The notes beneath the pieces were generated by a model. That model did not search any database, was not told where the DNA came from, and saw nothing but the letters and a program-made list of their open reading frames with translations. This document shows positions 25,736 through 33,489 of a stretch of DNA of 64,000 nt, piece after piece. A program made the translations under genes and the position numbers. This DNA is from an uncultured bacterium. Lineage in GTDB: Bacteria > Bacteroidota > Bacteroidia > Bacteroidales > Muribaculaceae. The first letter of the stretch is position 1; every line of letters begins with the position of its first letter. Where the stretch lies: the NCBI GenBank assembly GCA_905214715.1, contig CAJMMT010000009.1, positions 52,082-116,081 on the forward strand. Direction: 5' to 3'.

Positions 25736-28096
25736 TTAGCGAATATATACTTTGGCTACTTTGGATCCTTTTCGGCATAGATAGATGCCGTTTACAGGAT
25801 TATCCACACGTATACCCTGCAGATTATAGTATTCAACTGTTTCTTCTGGCTGGACTCCCATTTCTTCCATAGAAGTGGGATTGCTGAGTACGATACGGTA
25901 GTCTTTGCCGCCGTTATTGTCCCAGTCGCTGCCGGTGTTGGTAACAAAGCTGATATGAGTAACCGTCTGTTCCGGATTATTGAACGGACCTATTTTTACT
26001 TCATATTTCCCTTCGGAGTTACGTGTGAAAGGCGTGCGGGCCGCTTTTCCGTCTGAGTGATATTGCGAGCCTGCGGGAAGATATGCCTCGATGGGTTTCT
26101 CGAAATCGTTCACACCCCAATGCAGGATAATACCTTCGCGTCCGTTAGGTGCCGTGATGGTAATGATATCGTTTATTGTCGGGTTTTCAGGAGAGATAGT
26201 GTACGATCCCAGTACCGAAGGCTGGTCGGGGTCGATTTGCGTTCCTTTACCTACATATACATGCAGAATCATCGATCGGCTCACATTGCCTTTATTGTCG
26301 GTCGCCTCGATATAGTAATCTACGAGAACATTCTCCAGACCCTTTATTTCTGCTGAGTATTCCTCTGCTTTGTAAGTCGGAAGCGGATTGGTAATGGACG
26401 CAATGTTCTTGCCGCTCATCTCGATTTCCTGCCATGGTCCTACTTCATCGCCGCCGGCATATGTCTCATTCTGATTTGACGCCAGAGAATTGATGCCGTC
26501 TTTATCCACACGATATTTGAGTTTAACCGATTTGAGCCCGCTCAGGTCGTACACATAGCTCCAAACGGTGAAGTCTGACGGCTGGGAAATTCCCCATTCC
26601 GTTCCACCGGGATTATAGGGTTCGCGCTGCGGGTGGTATATCGACGGACCGGTCTTGTCATCTCCGGAGGCAACTACCGATGCCACTTTCCCTACAGCGA
26701 GATTCGCGGCCGTGGCCGGTTTGGAATCCCATTGCTCCGTACCGTCCCAATACCAGTAGCAACTTGTTTCGCCGCACATAAGATTGTTCCAGGCTTCAGT
26801 TACATCACTGTTGTCAGGATCTATTGCAGCTGCTGTCTTAACGTGGTTCGAGGCTGCCGTGATGATGCCCCAACTATTGTGGTCAGGACTGTATTTTTCG
26901 GTAGTGCCGGGATAAGATCCTTTGTCGCCGTTCCATTTCAGGAATTCCGGATCGGCACCTGCACCCCACCAGCTGCCGCTCTCCACATGGATAACGTCAT
27001 CATCGGCAGGAGGGAATTGATCAAGGTAGTCCTGCACGGTAGTGCATTCAAAACGGTCGGGATTAGCCCTAAGCCAATTCACGAATTCCTGGAAGTTGGA
27101 ACCATAATAGCTCGCCGAACCGCCGCCGTGATTATCTCCGTCATGATGAAGGACCACAAGGATAGGATGCTCGGGGTCATTATTGAAAGCTTCAAGCTGA
27201 CTCAAGCATTTTTCATATTGTAGTGCGCCGAAACCGCCTCGACCATCCTCGTTGCCGAATACGAGAGATGTAGGTACGGCTATCATCTTGTATTCAGTAC
27301 CGTCTGTCGGGTCAACATACTTCATCCAATGCGGACGATGACCCCATGCGGCCGAAATCTGACCCGGACAGTAAAGATCGTTTATGTGCGTCCAGTCGCC
27401 TGGGTTCTCGTTGATTACATCGGCCTGATTGGGTTCTACCATAGAGAAATTCTTAACCCATGGGTAGTTCTTTGTGGCGCGATCGAAGTGCGAGTTGTCT
27501 ACCATAGCCCACTGGATACCCTCTTTCACGAGAGCCGGAATCATATGTTCCTCAAAGGCGTTCTCGGGAGGGAATATGCCTTTGGAATAATTCATGCCCG
27601 GGAAATTCTCGTTAAAACATTCGCGGTGCTTCTGAATCTGTTTACGGGCATCCTCTTCATCGATAAGAGCCATCAGAGGGTGATAATAACCGAACGCCAC
27701 CATGTCGATGCGCGGATTTCCCAGAGATGTCTTTTTACCGATGTACTCTTTCCAGGACTTCTTCCAGTTCTGGAAATGAGACGTGTTCTGCTCAAGGACG
27801 TTGAGATTCTCCACAAGTGAACCTGAGAAGGAAACCTGTGCTCCTCCCGGTAGGTTGTGGGCTATCAGTTTGTCAACCGCCTGAGCCGGCCAGCTGGTAT
27901 AAGCTCCTGTCCTTGACGTGAAAACATCAAGAAGATCGTAGCTTAAAGAACCTCCTTCGTGAGTTTCTATCACATTTTCTCCCGGTGTGTAGATAGGCTG
28001 ATGCATATGCCACTGGAAGGCAATGTAGATTTTTGGTTGTTGAGCTGCAGCTGTGAGACATGTAAGTAATGCTGCTCCTAAAATCGCTTTTCTCAT
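25736..28096 (-). CDS. Secreted glycoside hydrolase family 57 protein with starch-binding-like module
   Basis: This 786-residue protein has a signal peptide (about 1-19) and then a GH57 catalytic domain: QWHMHQPIY at 29-36, and FPPENAF with the probable nucleophile Glu178, followed by WAMVDNSHFD. A central Ig-like region (about 470-620) and a carbohydrate-binding-like module (about 632-740, including ILHWGVNDF and FTRNSEGKYEVKI) follow. The last 35 residues (YYNLQGIRVDNPVNGIYL...) look like a secretion or sorting tag. GH57 enzymes act on alpha-glucans such as starch or glycogen; cell-surface or periplasmic alpha-glucan digestion is the likely role. No SusC/D pair is adjacent. Confidence 0.87.
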   Translation of the reverse strand: MRKAILGAALLTCLTAAAQQPKIYIAFQWHMHQPIYTPGENVIETHEGGSLSYDLLDVFTSRTGAYTSWPAQAVDKLIAHNLPGGAQVSFSGSLVENLNVLEQNTSHFQNWKKSWKEYIGKKTSLGNPRIDMVAFGYYHPLMALIDEEDARKQIQKHRECFNENFPGMNYSKGIFPPENAFEEHMIPALVKEGIQWAMVDNSHFDRATKNYPWVKNFSMVEPNQADVINENPGDWTHINDLYCPGQISAAWGHRPHWMKYVDPTDGTEYKMIAVPTSLVFGNEDGRGGFGALQYEKCLSQLEAFNNDPEHPILVVLHHDGDNHGGGSASYYGSNFQEFVNWLRANPDRFECTTVQDYLDQFPPADDDVIHVESGSWWGAGADPEFLKWNGDKGSYPGTTEKYSPDHNSWGIITAASNHVKTAAAIDPDNSDVTEAWNNLMCGETSCYWYWDGTEQWDSKPATAANLAVGKVASVVASGDDKTGPSIYHPQREPYNPGGTEWGISQPSDFTVWSYVYDLSGLKSVKLKYRVDKDGINSLASNQNETYAGGDEVGPWQEIEMSGKNIASITNPLPTYKAEEYSAEIKGLENVLVDYYIEATDNKGNVSRSMILHVYVGKGTQIDPDQPSVLGSYTISPENPTINDIITITAPNGREGIILHWGVNDFEKPIEAYLPAGSQYHSDGKAARTPFTRNSEGKYEVKIGPFNNPEQTVTHISFVTNTGSDWDNNGGKDYRIVLSNPTSMEEMGVQPEETVEYYNLQGIRVDNPVNGIYLCRKGSKVAKVYIR

Positions 28097-28169
28097 ACGA
28101 TAATGATTTGGTACAGTTATGATTTGGTATTAGTTTTCAAGAATAAAGCAAATACGATTATTAACACCG

Positions 28170-28177
28170 CAAATATA
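28170..28177 (-). promoter_or_regulatory. Candidate -7 element for the GH57 gene
   Basis: The minus strand reads TATATTTG, a full match to TAnnTTTG, 73 bp before the GH57 start codon. The -33 TTG is not seen at the usual distance. Confidence 0.45.
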
Positions 28178-28226
28178 AGAAATATATTTTACATTCCTTT
28201 AACTTTAATTTACTTTGAACATGAGC

Positions 28227-28265
28227 TAAGCATACTCTCATTCTATATAAGCATACTCTCATTCT
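28227..28265. repeat. Tandem direct repeat, 18-bp unit at 21-bp period
   Basis: TAAGCATACTCTCATTCT occurs at 28227-28244 and again, identical, at 28248-28265. The 21-bp step is two helical turns, so a protein bound at both would lie on one DNA face. The pair sits between the divergent GH57 and thiG promoters, about 40 bp upstream of the thiG -33 box. It is a candidate operator. Confidence 0.8.
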
Positions 28266-28305
28266 CTAAGTCATCGCTACACATGGGTAAAATGTCGAAG
28301 ATGTT

Positions 28306-28336
28306 TTGGACTGATAGCGGTTTTTCATTAAATTTG
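28306..28336 (+). promoter_or_regulatory. Promoter of thiG-thiC-thiH
   Basis: TTG at 28306-28308, a 20-nt spacer and TAAATTTG at 28329-28336 match the Bacteroidetes consensus. Transcription would begin near 28343, giving a leader of about 100 nt. The leader holds a short palindrome GATTCA-G-TGAATC (28402-28414) but no TPP-riboswitch core (CTGAGA, GAACCTGA). Confidence 0.65.
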
Positions 28337-28443
28337 TCTTTCTCCGCTATATGATGATTCGGAGTCTTGACTGTAGCGATGACGTGCGAATTTGTTATCC
28401 CGATTCAGTGAATCATTGGCGGAATGGGGTAATTTTATTAGAA

Positions 28444-29220
28444 ATGAAAGATATACTGAAAATAGGAGACCGAGAGTTTACTTCCCGTCTCTTTGTAGGT
28501 ACGGGTAAATTCTCTTCGCCCGATCTGATGCTCGCCGCCATCAAGGCCTCGGAATCACAGATGATAACCGTGGCCATGAAGCGGGTTAATCTTCTCAATG
28601 AGGCTTCAGACGAAATGATGACCCATGTAAACAGGGATCATGTGCAGCTTCTGCCAAATACTTCCGGTGTGCGCGATGCTAAGGAAGCGGTTCTTGCCGC
28701 CCAGATGAGTCGCGAGATATTTGAAACCGACTTTATAAAACTCGAGATTCACCCGGACCCACGCTATCTTATGCCTGACCCGGTAGAGACTCTGAAAGCC
28801 ACGGAAATGCTTGCAAAAGATGGATTCGTGGTGCTGCCCTATGTGCAGCCGGATCCGGTATTATGTAAATTGCTTGAAGAAGCAGGTTCCGCCGCAGTAA
28901 TGCCTCTTGCCGCTCCTATAGGAACTAACAAAGGCATAGTTGCTCCTGACCTGTTGCGTATTATCATTGAGCAGTCAAGGGTTCCGGTGGTAGTGGACGC
29001 CGGTCTTGGCGCGCCCTCACATGCTGCGGAAGCCATGGAGATGGGAGCGGACGCGGTGCTTGTCAATACTGCGATAGCCGTAGCAGGCGATCCGGTTATG
29101 ATGGCAAAGGCTTTCGCCAAAGCCACTGAAGCGGGACGAGAAGCATATCTTGCCGGTCTCGGTGCCGTAAGCGTTACTGCCCAGGCCACTTCTCCTCTCA
29201 CTTCTTTTCTTAACAAATAA
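28444..29220 (+). CDS. thiG: Thiazole synthase ThiG
   Basis: ThiG builds the thiazole phosphate ring from deoxyxylulose phosphate, dehydroglycine and ThiS thiocarboxylate. The ATG at 28444 gives 258 residues starting MKDILKIGDREFTSRLFVGTGKFSS, the family opening; an upstream in-frame ATG at 28351 would add 31 residues without family character. Conserved parts are FIKLEIHPDPRYLMPDPVET (with Lys for the imine), AAVMPLAAPIGTNKGI, VVVDAGLGAPSHAAEAMEMGADAVLVNTAIA. It is followed by thiC after 71 bp. Confidence 0.95.
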   Translation: MKDILKIGDREFTSRLFVGTGKFSSPDLMLAAIKASESQMITVAMKRVNLLNEASDEMMTHVNRDHVQLLPNTSGVRDAKEAVLAAQMSREIFETDFIKLEIHPDPRYLMPDPVETLKATEMLAKDGFVVLPYVQPDPVLCKLLEEAGSAAVMPLAAPIGTNKGIVAPDLLRIIIEQSRVPVVVDAGLGAPSHAAEAMEMGADAVLVNTAIAVAGDPVMMAKAFAKATEAGREAYLAGLGAVSVTAQATSPLTSFLNK

Positions 29221-29291
29221 GCAGGACGCCAGGTGTACGTATGTGTATAATGCATAATGGCGTTTACAAAATATACCTATAACTACTTATC

Positions 29292-31004
29292 ATGAAGATT
29301 GAAAACATAGACGTGTCGTCTTATCCGAAATCGGAAAAAATATATGTACCCGGCAAACTTTTCCCTATCCGGGTGGCGATGCGCAAAGTGAAACAGTACC
29401 CTACCGTTACCATTGAGAATGGCAAGCGCGTAGAGCATCCAAATGAAGATATCACCCTGTATGACACTTCCGGCCCTTATACCGACCCCAATGTCCAGAT
29501 AGATCTTTACAAGGGATTGCCCCGACATAGGGAAGAGTGGGTGAAAAATCGCAAGGATACGGAAGAACTGCCTGATATAACAAGCCGTTACGGACGCGAA
29601 CGAAGGGATAATCCTGCTTTAGCCGACCTTCGTTTCCCTGTGGAACATAAACCACGTGTGGCTTGCGAAGGTAAACGTGTGACCCAGATGCATTATGCCC
29701 GCAAAGGTATAATAACTCCGGAGATGGAATATGTGGCCATCAGAGAGAATCTCGACAATGAGGCACGCGGCATAAAAAGCTATATTACTCCCGAATTCGT
29801 ACGCGATGAAGTAGCGGCCGGACGCGCCGTAATCGCGGCCAATATCAATCATCCCGAGGCCGAACCAATGATTATTGGACGCGCTTTCAGTGTGAAGCTG
29901 AACACGAATATCGGCAACTCCGCGTTATCTTCCGGTATTGAAGAGGAGATACGGAAAGCCGTCTGGAGTTGCTATTGGGGCGGCGATACACTCATGGATC
30001 TATCTACCGGCGATAACATCCACGAGACTCGCGAATGGATTATCCGCAACTGCCCGGTGCCCGTAGGCACAGTGCCTATTTATCAAGCACTTGAAAAGGT
30101 AAACGGAGATGTAAGGAAACTAACATGGGAAATTTACCGTGATACTCTTATCGAACAGTGCGAGCAGGGTGTGGATTATTTCACTATCCATGCCGGAGTG
30201 CTTAGAGAACATGCCGAACTTGTCAAGGAGCGTCTTACCGGTTGTGTATCGCGTGGAGGTTCCATTATGACCCAATGGACTGTGCTGCACAATGAGGAGA
30301 GTTTCCTTTACACGCATTTTGAAGAGATATGCGAGATACTCAACAAGTATGACGTGGCAATTTCGCTCGGCGACGGAATGCGTCCGGGCTCAACTCATGA
30401 TGCCAATGACCGTGCGCAGTTCCTTGAACTGGAGGTAATGGGGAAACTGGCCGAGATCGCGTGGGAACACGATGTACAGGTTCTTATCGAAGGTCCAGGT
30501 CATATACCTATGCATAAGATACCTGAAAATATGAAAAAGGAGATAGAAGTCTGCAATAATGCGCCTTTCTATACCCTTGGCCCTCTAACCACGGATATCG
30601 CCCCTGCCTATGACCATATAACGTCTGCTATCGGTGCTGCCATTATAAGCAGTCTCGGCACCGCGATGATATGCTATGTAACGCCCAAGGAGCATCTTTC
30701 GCTTCCGAATCTTGACGATGTGCGTGAAGGTGTCATAACCTATAAGATAGCCGCTCACGCCGCAGACCTCGCCAAGGGCTTCCCCGGAGCGGAAGTACGG
30801 GACAACGCTCTGTCGAAGGCAAGATATGAGTTCCGATGGAAGGATCAGTTCAACCTGTCGTTGGATCCGGACCGTGCCAAACAGTATTATATGGAATCTC
30901 GCCGCAACGCCCCTGACGCCGACGACCGGTTCTGTACCATGTGCGGACCTAATTTCTGCGCGATGCGTATTTCTCAGGATATAGCGGCTGATGCCTGCGA
31001 ATGA
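29292..31004 (+). CDS. thiC: Phosphomethylpyrimidine synthase ThiC
   Basis: ThiC is a radical-SAM-type enzyme that rearranges aminoimidazole ribotide to HMP phosphate. The protein is 570 residues with the signature TQMHYARKGIITPEMEYVAIREN, the conserved EGPGHIPMHKIPENM, PFYTLGPLTTDIAPAYDHITSAIGAA, and the C-terminal cluster motif CTMCGPNFCAM (CX2CX4C) that binds the 4Fe-4S cluster. All of it is intact. Its end overlaps or lies 4 bp from thiH, depending on the thiH start. Confidence 0.97.
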   Translation: MKIENIDVSSYPKSEKIYVPGKLFPIRVAMRKVKQYPTVTIENGKRVEHPNEDITLYDTSGPYTDPNVQIDLYKGLPRHREEWVKNRKDTEELPDITSRYGRERRDNPALADLRFPVEHKPRVACEGKRVTQMHYARKGIITPEMEYVAIRENLDNEARGIKSYITPEFVRDEVAAGRAVIAANINHPEAEPMIIGRAFSVKLNTNIGNSALSSGIEEEIRKAVWSCYWGGDTLMDLSTGDNIHETREWIIRNCPVPVGTVPIYQALEKVNGDVRKLTWEIYRDTLIEQCEQGVDYFTIHAGVLREHAELVKERLTGCVSRGGSIMTQWTVLHNEESFLYTHFEEICEILNKYDVAISLGDGMRPGSTHDANDRAQFLELEVMGKLAEIAWEHDVQVLIEGPGHIPMHKIPENMKKEIEVCNNAPFYTLGPLTTDIAPAYDHITSAIGAAIISSLGTAMICYVTPKEHLSLPNLDDVREGVITYKIAAHAADLAKGFPGAEVRDNALSKARYEFRWKDQFNLSLDPDRAKQYYMESRRNAPDADDRFCTMCGPNFCAMRISQDIAADACE

Positions 31005-31008
31005 TAAC

Positions 31009-32202
31009 ATGACAACTGAAAATAATATTATAAGAAATTTCAAATCAGATCCGACGCCCGACAAAAGGTTTGGCGTCGGATTTGCCGACATTATCGACCA
31101 ATGGGATTGGGATGAAACTGTCGGAATGGTAGAGAATGCTACCGAACAGGATGTGCTGAAGGTGCTTGCACGCGCGGAAAGAAATGCAAAGCCGCTGACA
31201 CCTGAAGATTTCGCAGTGTTGATATCAGAGGCCGCCATGCCCTTTATAGAGAGGATGGCCTCGCTAAGCCGACGGTTCACACAGGAGCGTTTCGGCAATA
31301 CTATATCACTCTACATACCTATGTATGTGAGCAATGCATGTACTAATAAGTGTGTGTATTGTGGTTTTAATCATGATAACCCGTTTACCCGCACCACCCT
31401 TACTCTTGAGCAGGTAAATCAGGAATGCGAAGCGATAAAGAAACTTGGGCCTTTCGAGAATCTGCTTATCGTGTCTGGCGAATACCCGTCGCTTACAGGC
31501 GTGGATTATCTTGAAAAGGTTCTTCATGTATGCCGTCCATATTTCCACAATCTGACCATTGAGGTACAGCCCTTGAGATGTGCGGAATACTATAGGCTGT
31601 CGAAATCCGGACTGAATGGCGTTACATGTTTTCAGGAAACATATCATCGTCAGGCATACAAGAAGTATCATCCTCATGGAATGAAAAGTTTTTATGACTG
31701 GAGATTGAACGGGTACGACCGCATGGGTGAAGCGGGATTGCATAAAATCGGGATGGGAGCTTTGCTCGGTCTTGAGGATTGGCGTGGCGATGCCGTGATG
31801 CTTGCGCGTCATCTGCGTTATCTGCAAGGTAAATATTGGCGCACCAAATACTCTGTGAATTTCCCTCGCCTATGTCCTTCGGAAAGTGGATATAAACCTA
31901 CGAGCATCATTGACGATAAACACCTGGCACTCCTTACATTCGCATTCAGAATATTTGATCACGATGTCGATATCTCATATTCTACACGAGAGGATTCCGA
32001 ATTCAGGAATCATATGGCTACATTAGGTGTTACTTCGATGAGTGCGGGTAGCCAGACTGAACCGGGAGGATATGCCGTGTCTCCGGAGTCTCTGGAGCAG
32101 TTTGAGGTTACTGATTCAAGAACACCGGAACAAGTGGTAGAAGCGGTAGCGAAGGCCGGACGTCAACCTGTGTGGAAGGACTGGGATCAGCTTTTCGATT
32201 GA
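31009..32202 (+). CDS. thiH: 2-iminoacetate synthase ThiH
   Basis: ThiH is a radical SAM tyrosine lyase that makes dehydroglycine for ThiG. The cluster motif is CTNKCVYCGF (CX3CX2C). Further family parts are LLIVSGEYPS, VQPLRCAEYYRLSKSGLNGVTCFQETYH and the C-terminal DSEFRNHMATLGVTSMSAGSQTEPGGY. The start at 31009 gives 397 residues; an ATG at 30991, overlapping thiC by 14 bp, would give 403, and I cannot decide between them. Using ThiH rather than glycine oxidase ThiO fits an anaerobe. Confidence 0.94.
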   Translation: MTTENNIIRNFKSDPTPDKRFGVGFADIIDQWDWDETVGMVENATEQDVLKVLARAERNAKPLTPEDFAVLISEAAMPFIERMASLSRRFTQERFGNTISLYIPMYVSNACTNKCVYCGFNHDNPFTRTTLTLEQVNQECEAIKKLGPFENLLIVSGEYPSLTGVDYLEKVLHVCRPYFHNLTIEVQPLRCAEYYRLSKSGLNGVTCFQETYHRQAYKKYHPHGMKSFYDWRLNGYDRMGEAGLHKIGMGALLGLEDWRGDAVMLARHLRYLQGKYWRTKYSVNFPRLCPSESGYKPTSIIDDKHLALLTFAFRIFDHDVDISYSTREDSEFRNHMATLGVTSMSAGSQTEPGGYAVSPESLEQFEVTDSRTPEQVVEAVAKAGRQPVWKDWDQLFD

Positions 32203-32322
32203 TAAGGCGTATCGCATGTCAATGCTTACAAACAGACGTGCTTTCACGAGGTGATACCCTAGGTTGAACCATGATGGGCTGTAATGTGTTGTGAAAACAG
32301 AAACTTTCAAAATATCGGAATT

Positions 32323-32910
32323 ATGAAATTCACAAAACCACGTCTCCCCTACACCCCTGATGCGCTGGTTCCATATATTTCGCAGGAAACAGTGGAATAT
32401 CACTATGGTAAGCACGAAAGCGCATATATTGATAAGTTGAATGCCCTTACGGAAGGTACAGAGTATGCCGAAATGCCACTTGAGGAAATTGTGGTGAAAT
32501 CGGAAGGTGCGATTTTCAACAATGCTTCGCAGGCATGGAATCATATTTTCTATTTCTTCCAGTTCGCGCCTCGTGGTCAGAAGGAGCCATCCGGGAAACT
32601 TAGAGAAAAGATTGAAGAAACTTTTGGTAGCTTTGACGAATTCAAAAGAAAATTTGCCGACGCGGGCGCTACTTTGTTTGGTTCGGGATGGGTTTGGCTT
32701 TCAGCCGATGGCGAGGGCAATCTGTTTATTACACAAGGACCCAATGCCGCCAATCCGATGAAAGAATACCTGCGTCCGCTTCTCGTTGCCGATGTTTGGG
32801 AACATGCCTATTATCTTGACTATCAAAACAGGAGGCCTGATTATCTGGAGGCTTTATGGAATTTGATAGACTGGTCGGTAATAGAATCACGTTATAACGG
32901 CTTAGAATAG
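32323..32910 (+). CDS. sodB: Superoxide dismutase, Fe/Mn family
   Basis: This 195-residue cytosolic enzyme removes superoxide. The ATG at 32323 (MKFTKPRLPYTPDALVPYIS) fits the family start; the frame opens at a non-ATG codon 39 bp earlier. Metal ligands are in EYHYGKH, WNHIFYF and DVWEHAYYLDY. Gln in FNNASQAWNH is in the position typical of iron-type enzymes, though Bacteroidales homologues can use Fe or Mn. The gene stands alone, 120 bp after thiH, and is closed by a 16-bp perfect hairpin. Confidence 0.95.
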   Translation: MKFTKPRLPYTPDALVPYISQETVEYHYGKHESAYIDKLNALTEGTEYAEMPLEEIVVKSEGAIFNNASQAWNHIFYFFQFAPRGQKEPSGKLREKIEETFGSFDEFKRKFADAGATLFGSGWVWLSADGEGNLFITQGPNAANPMKEYLRPLLVADVWEHAYYLDYQNRRPDYLEALWNLIDWSVIESRYNGLE

Positions 32911-32940
32911 GTACGGATACAATAAATCCTGCGGATATCG

Positions 32941-32975
32941 AAAGACTCCGGAAAGGTAACCTTTCCGGAGTCTTT
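32941..32975 (+). terminator. Terminator after sodB
   Basis: A perfect 16-bp stem (32941-32956 with 32960-32975) and a TAA loop begin AAAGACTCCGG. The last arm ends in TCTTT. It lies 30 bp after the sodB stop and insulates rsfS-ftsH. Confidence 0.88.
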
Positions 32976-33029
32976 CGGAATTCGGGGAAAACGGAACAAA
33001 AGCGGCACGAGATTTGTTATTAAGTAAAT

Positions 33030-33401
33030 ATGCCTAAAATAAAAATTGACAAACTTACATCTTGCATCATTGATGCGATTCAAGACAAGAAGGGTACCGA
33101 CATACGGGTACTCGATTTGTCGGAGATAGCGGGTGCCTCGGCTCAGACTTTCGTAATCGGGACAGGTAGAACACCTACTCAAGTAAGCGCTATAGCCGAT
33201 TCAATAGAAGAACGTGTGAAATCTGACCTTGGCGATAAACCGGTCAATATTCATGGTACCCGTAACTCCCAGTGGATAATAATGGATTACGGTTCAGTTA
33301 TGGTTCACATCTTCGTACCGGACATGCGCGGCTATTACGACCTCGAAGGTCTATGGAGCGACGCACCCTGCGAACTGATTCCGGATCTGGAGGCGGTTTA
33401 A
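33030..33401 (+). CDS. rsfS: Ribosome silencing factor RsfS
   Basis: This 123-residue YbeB/Iojap-family protein binds large-subunit protein uL14 and blocks subunit joining when nutrients are scarce. Typical segments are LDLSEIAGASAQTFVIGTGRTPTQVSAIADSIEE, then GDKPVNIHGTRNSQWIIMDYGSVMVHIFVPDMRGYYDLEGLW. It is 88 bp before ftsH and probably co-transcribed with it. Confidence 0.93.
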   Translation: MPKIKIDKLTSCIIDAIQDKKGTDIRVLDLSEIAGASAQTFVIGTGRTPTQVSAIADSIEERVKSDLGDKPVNIHGTRNSQWIIMDYGSVMVHIFVPDMRGYYDLEGLWSDAPCELIPDLEAV

Positions 33402-33489
33402 CCCACCTCTTTCAATAATTTAAGTATACGTAAAAATAGAAACAACTTCTATATCAAGCATGAGTATTTCGTAGAGAAAACATGAATTT

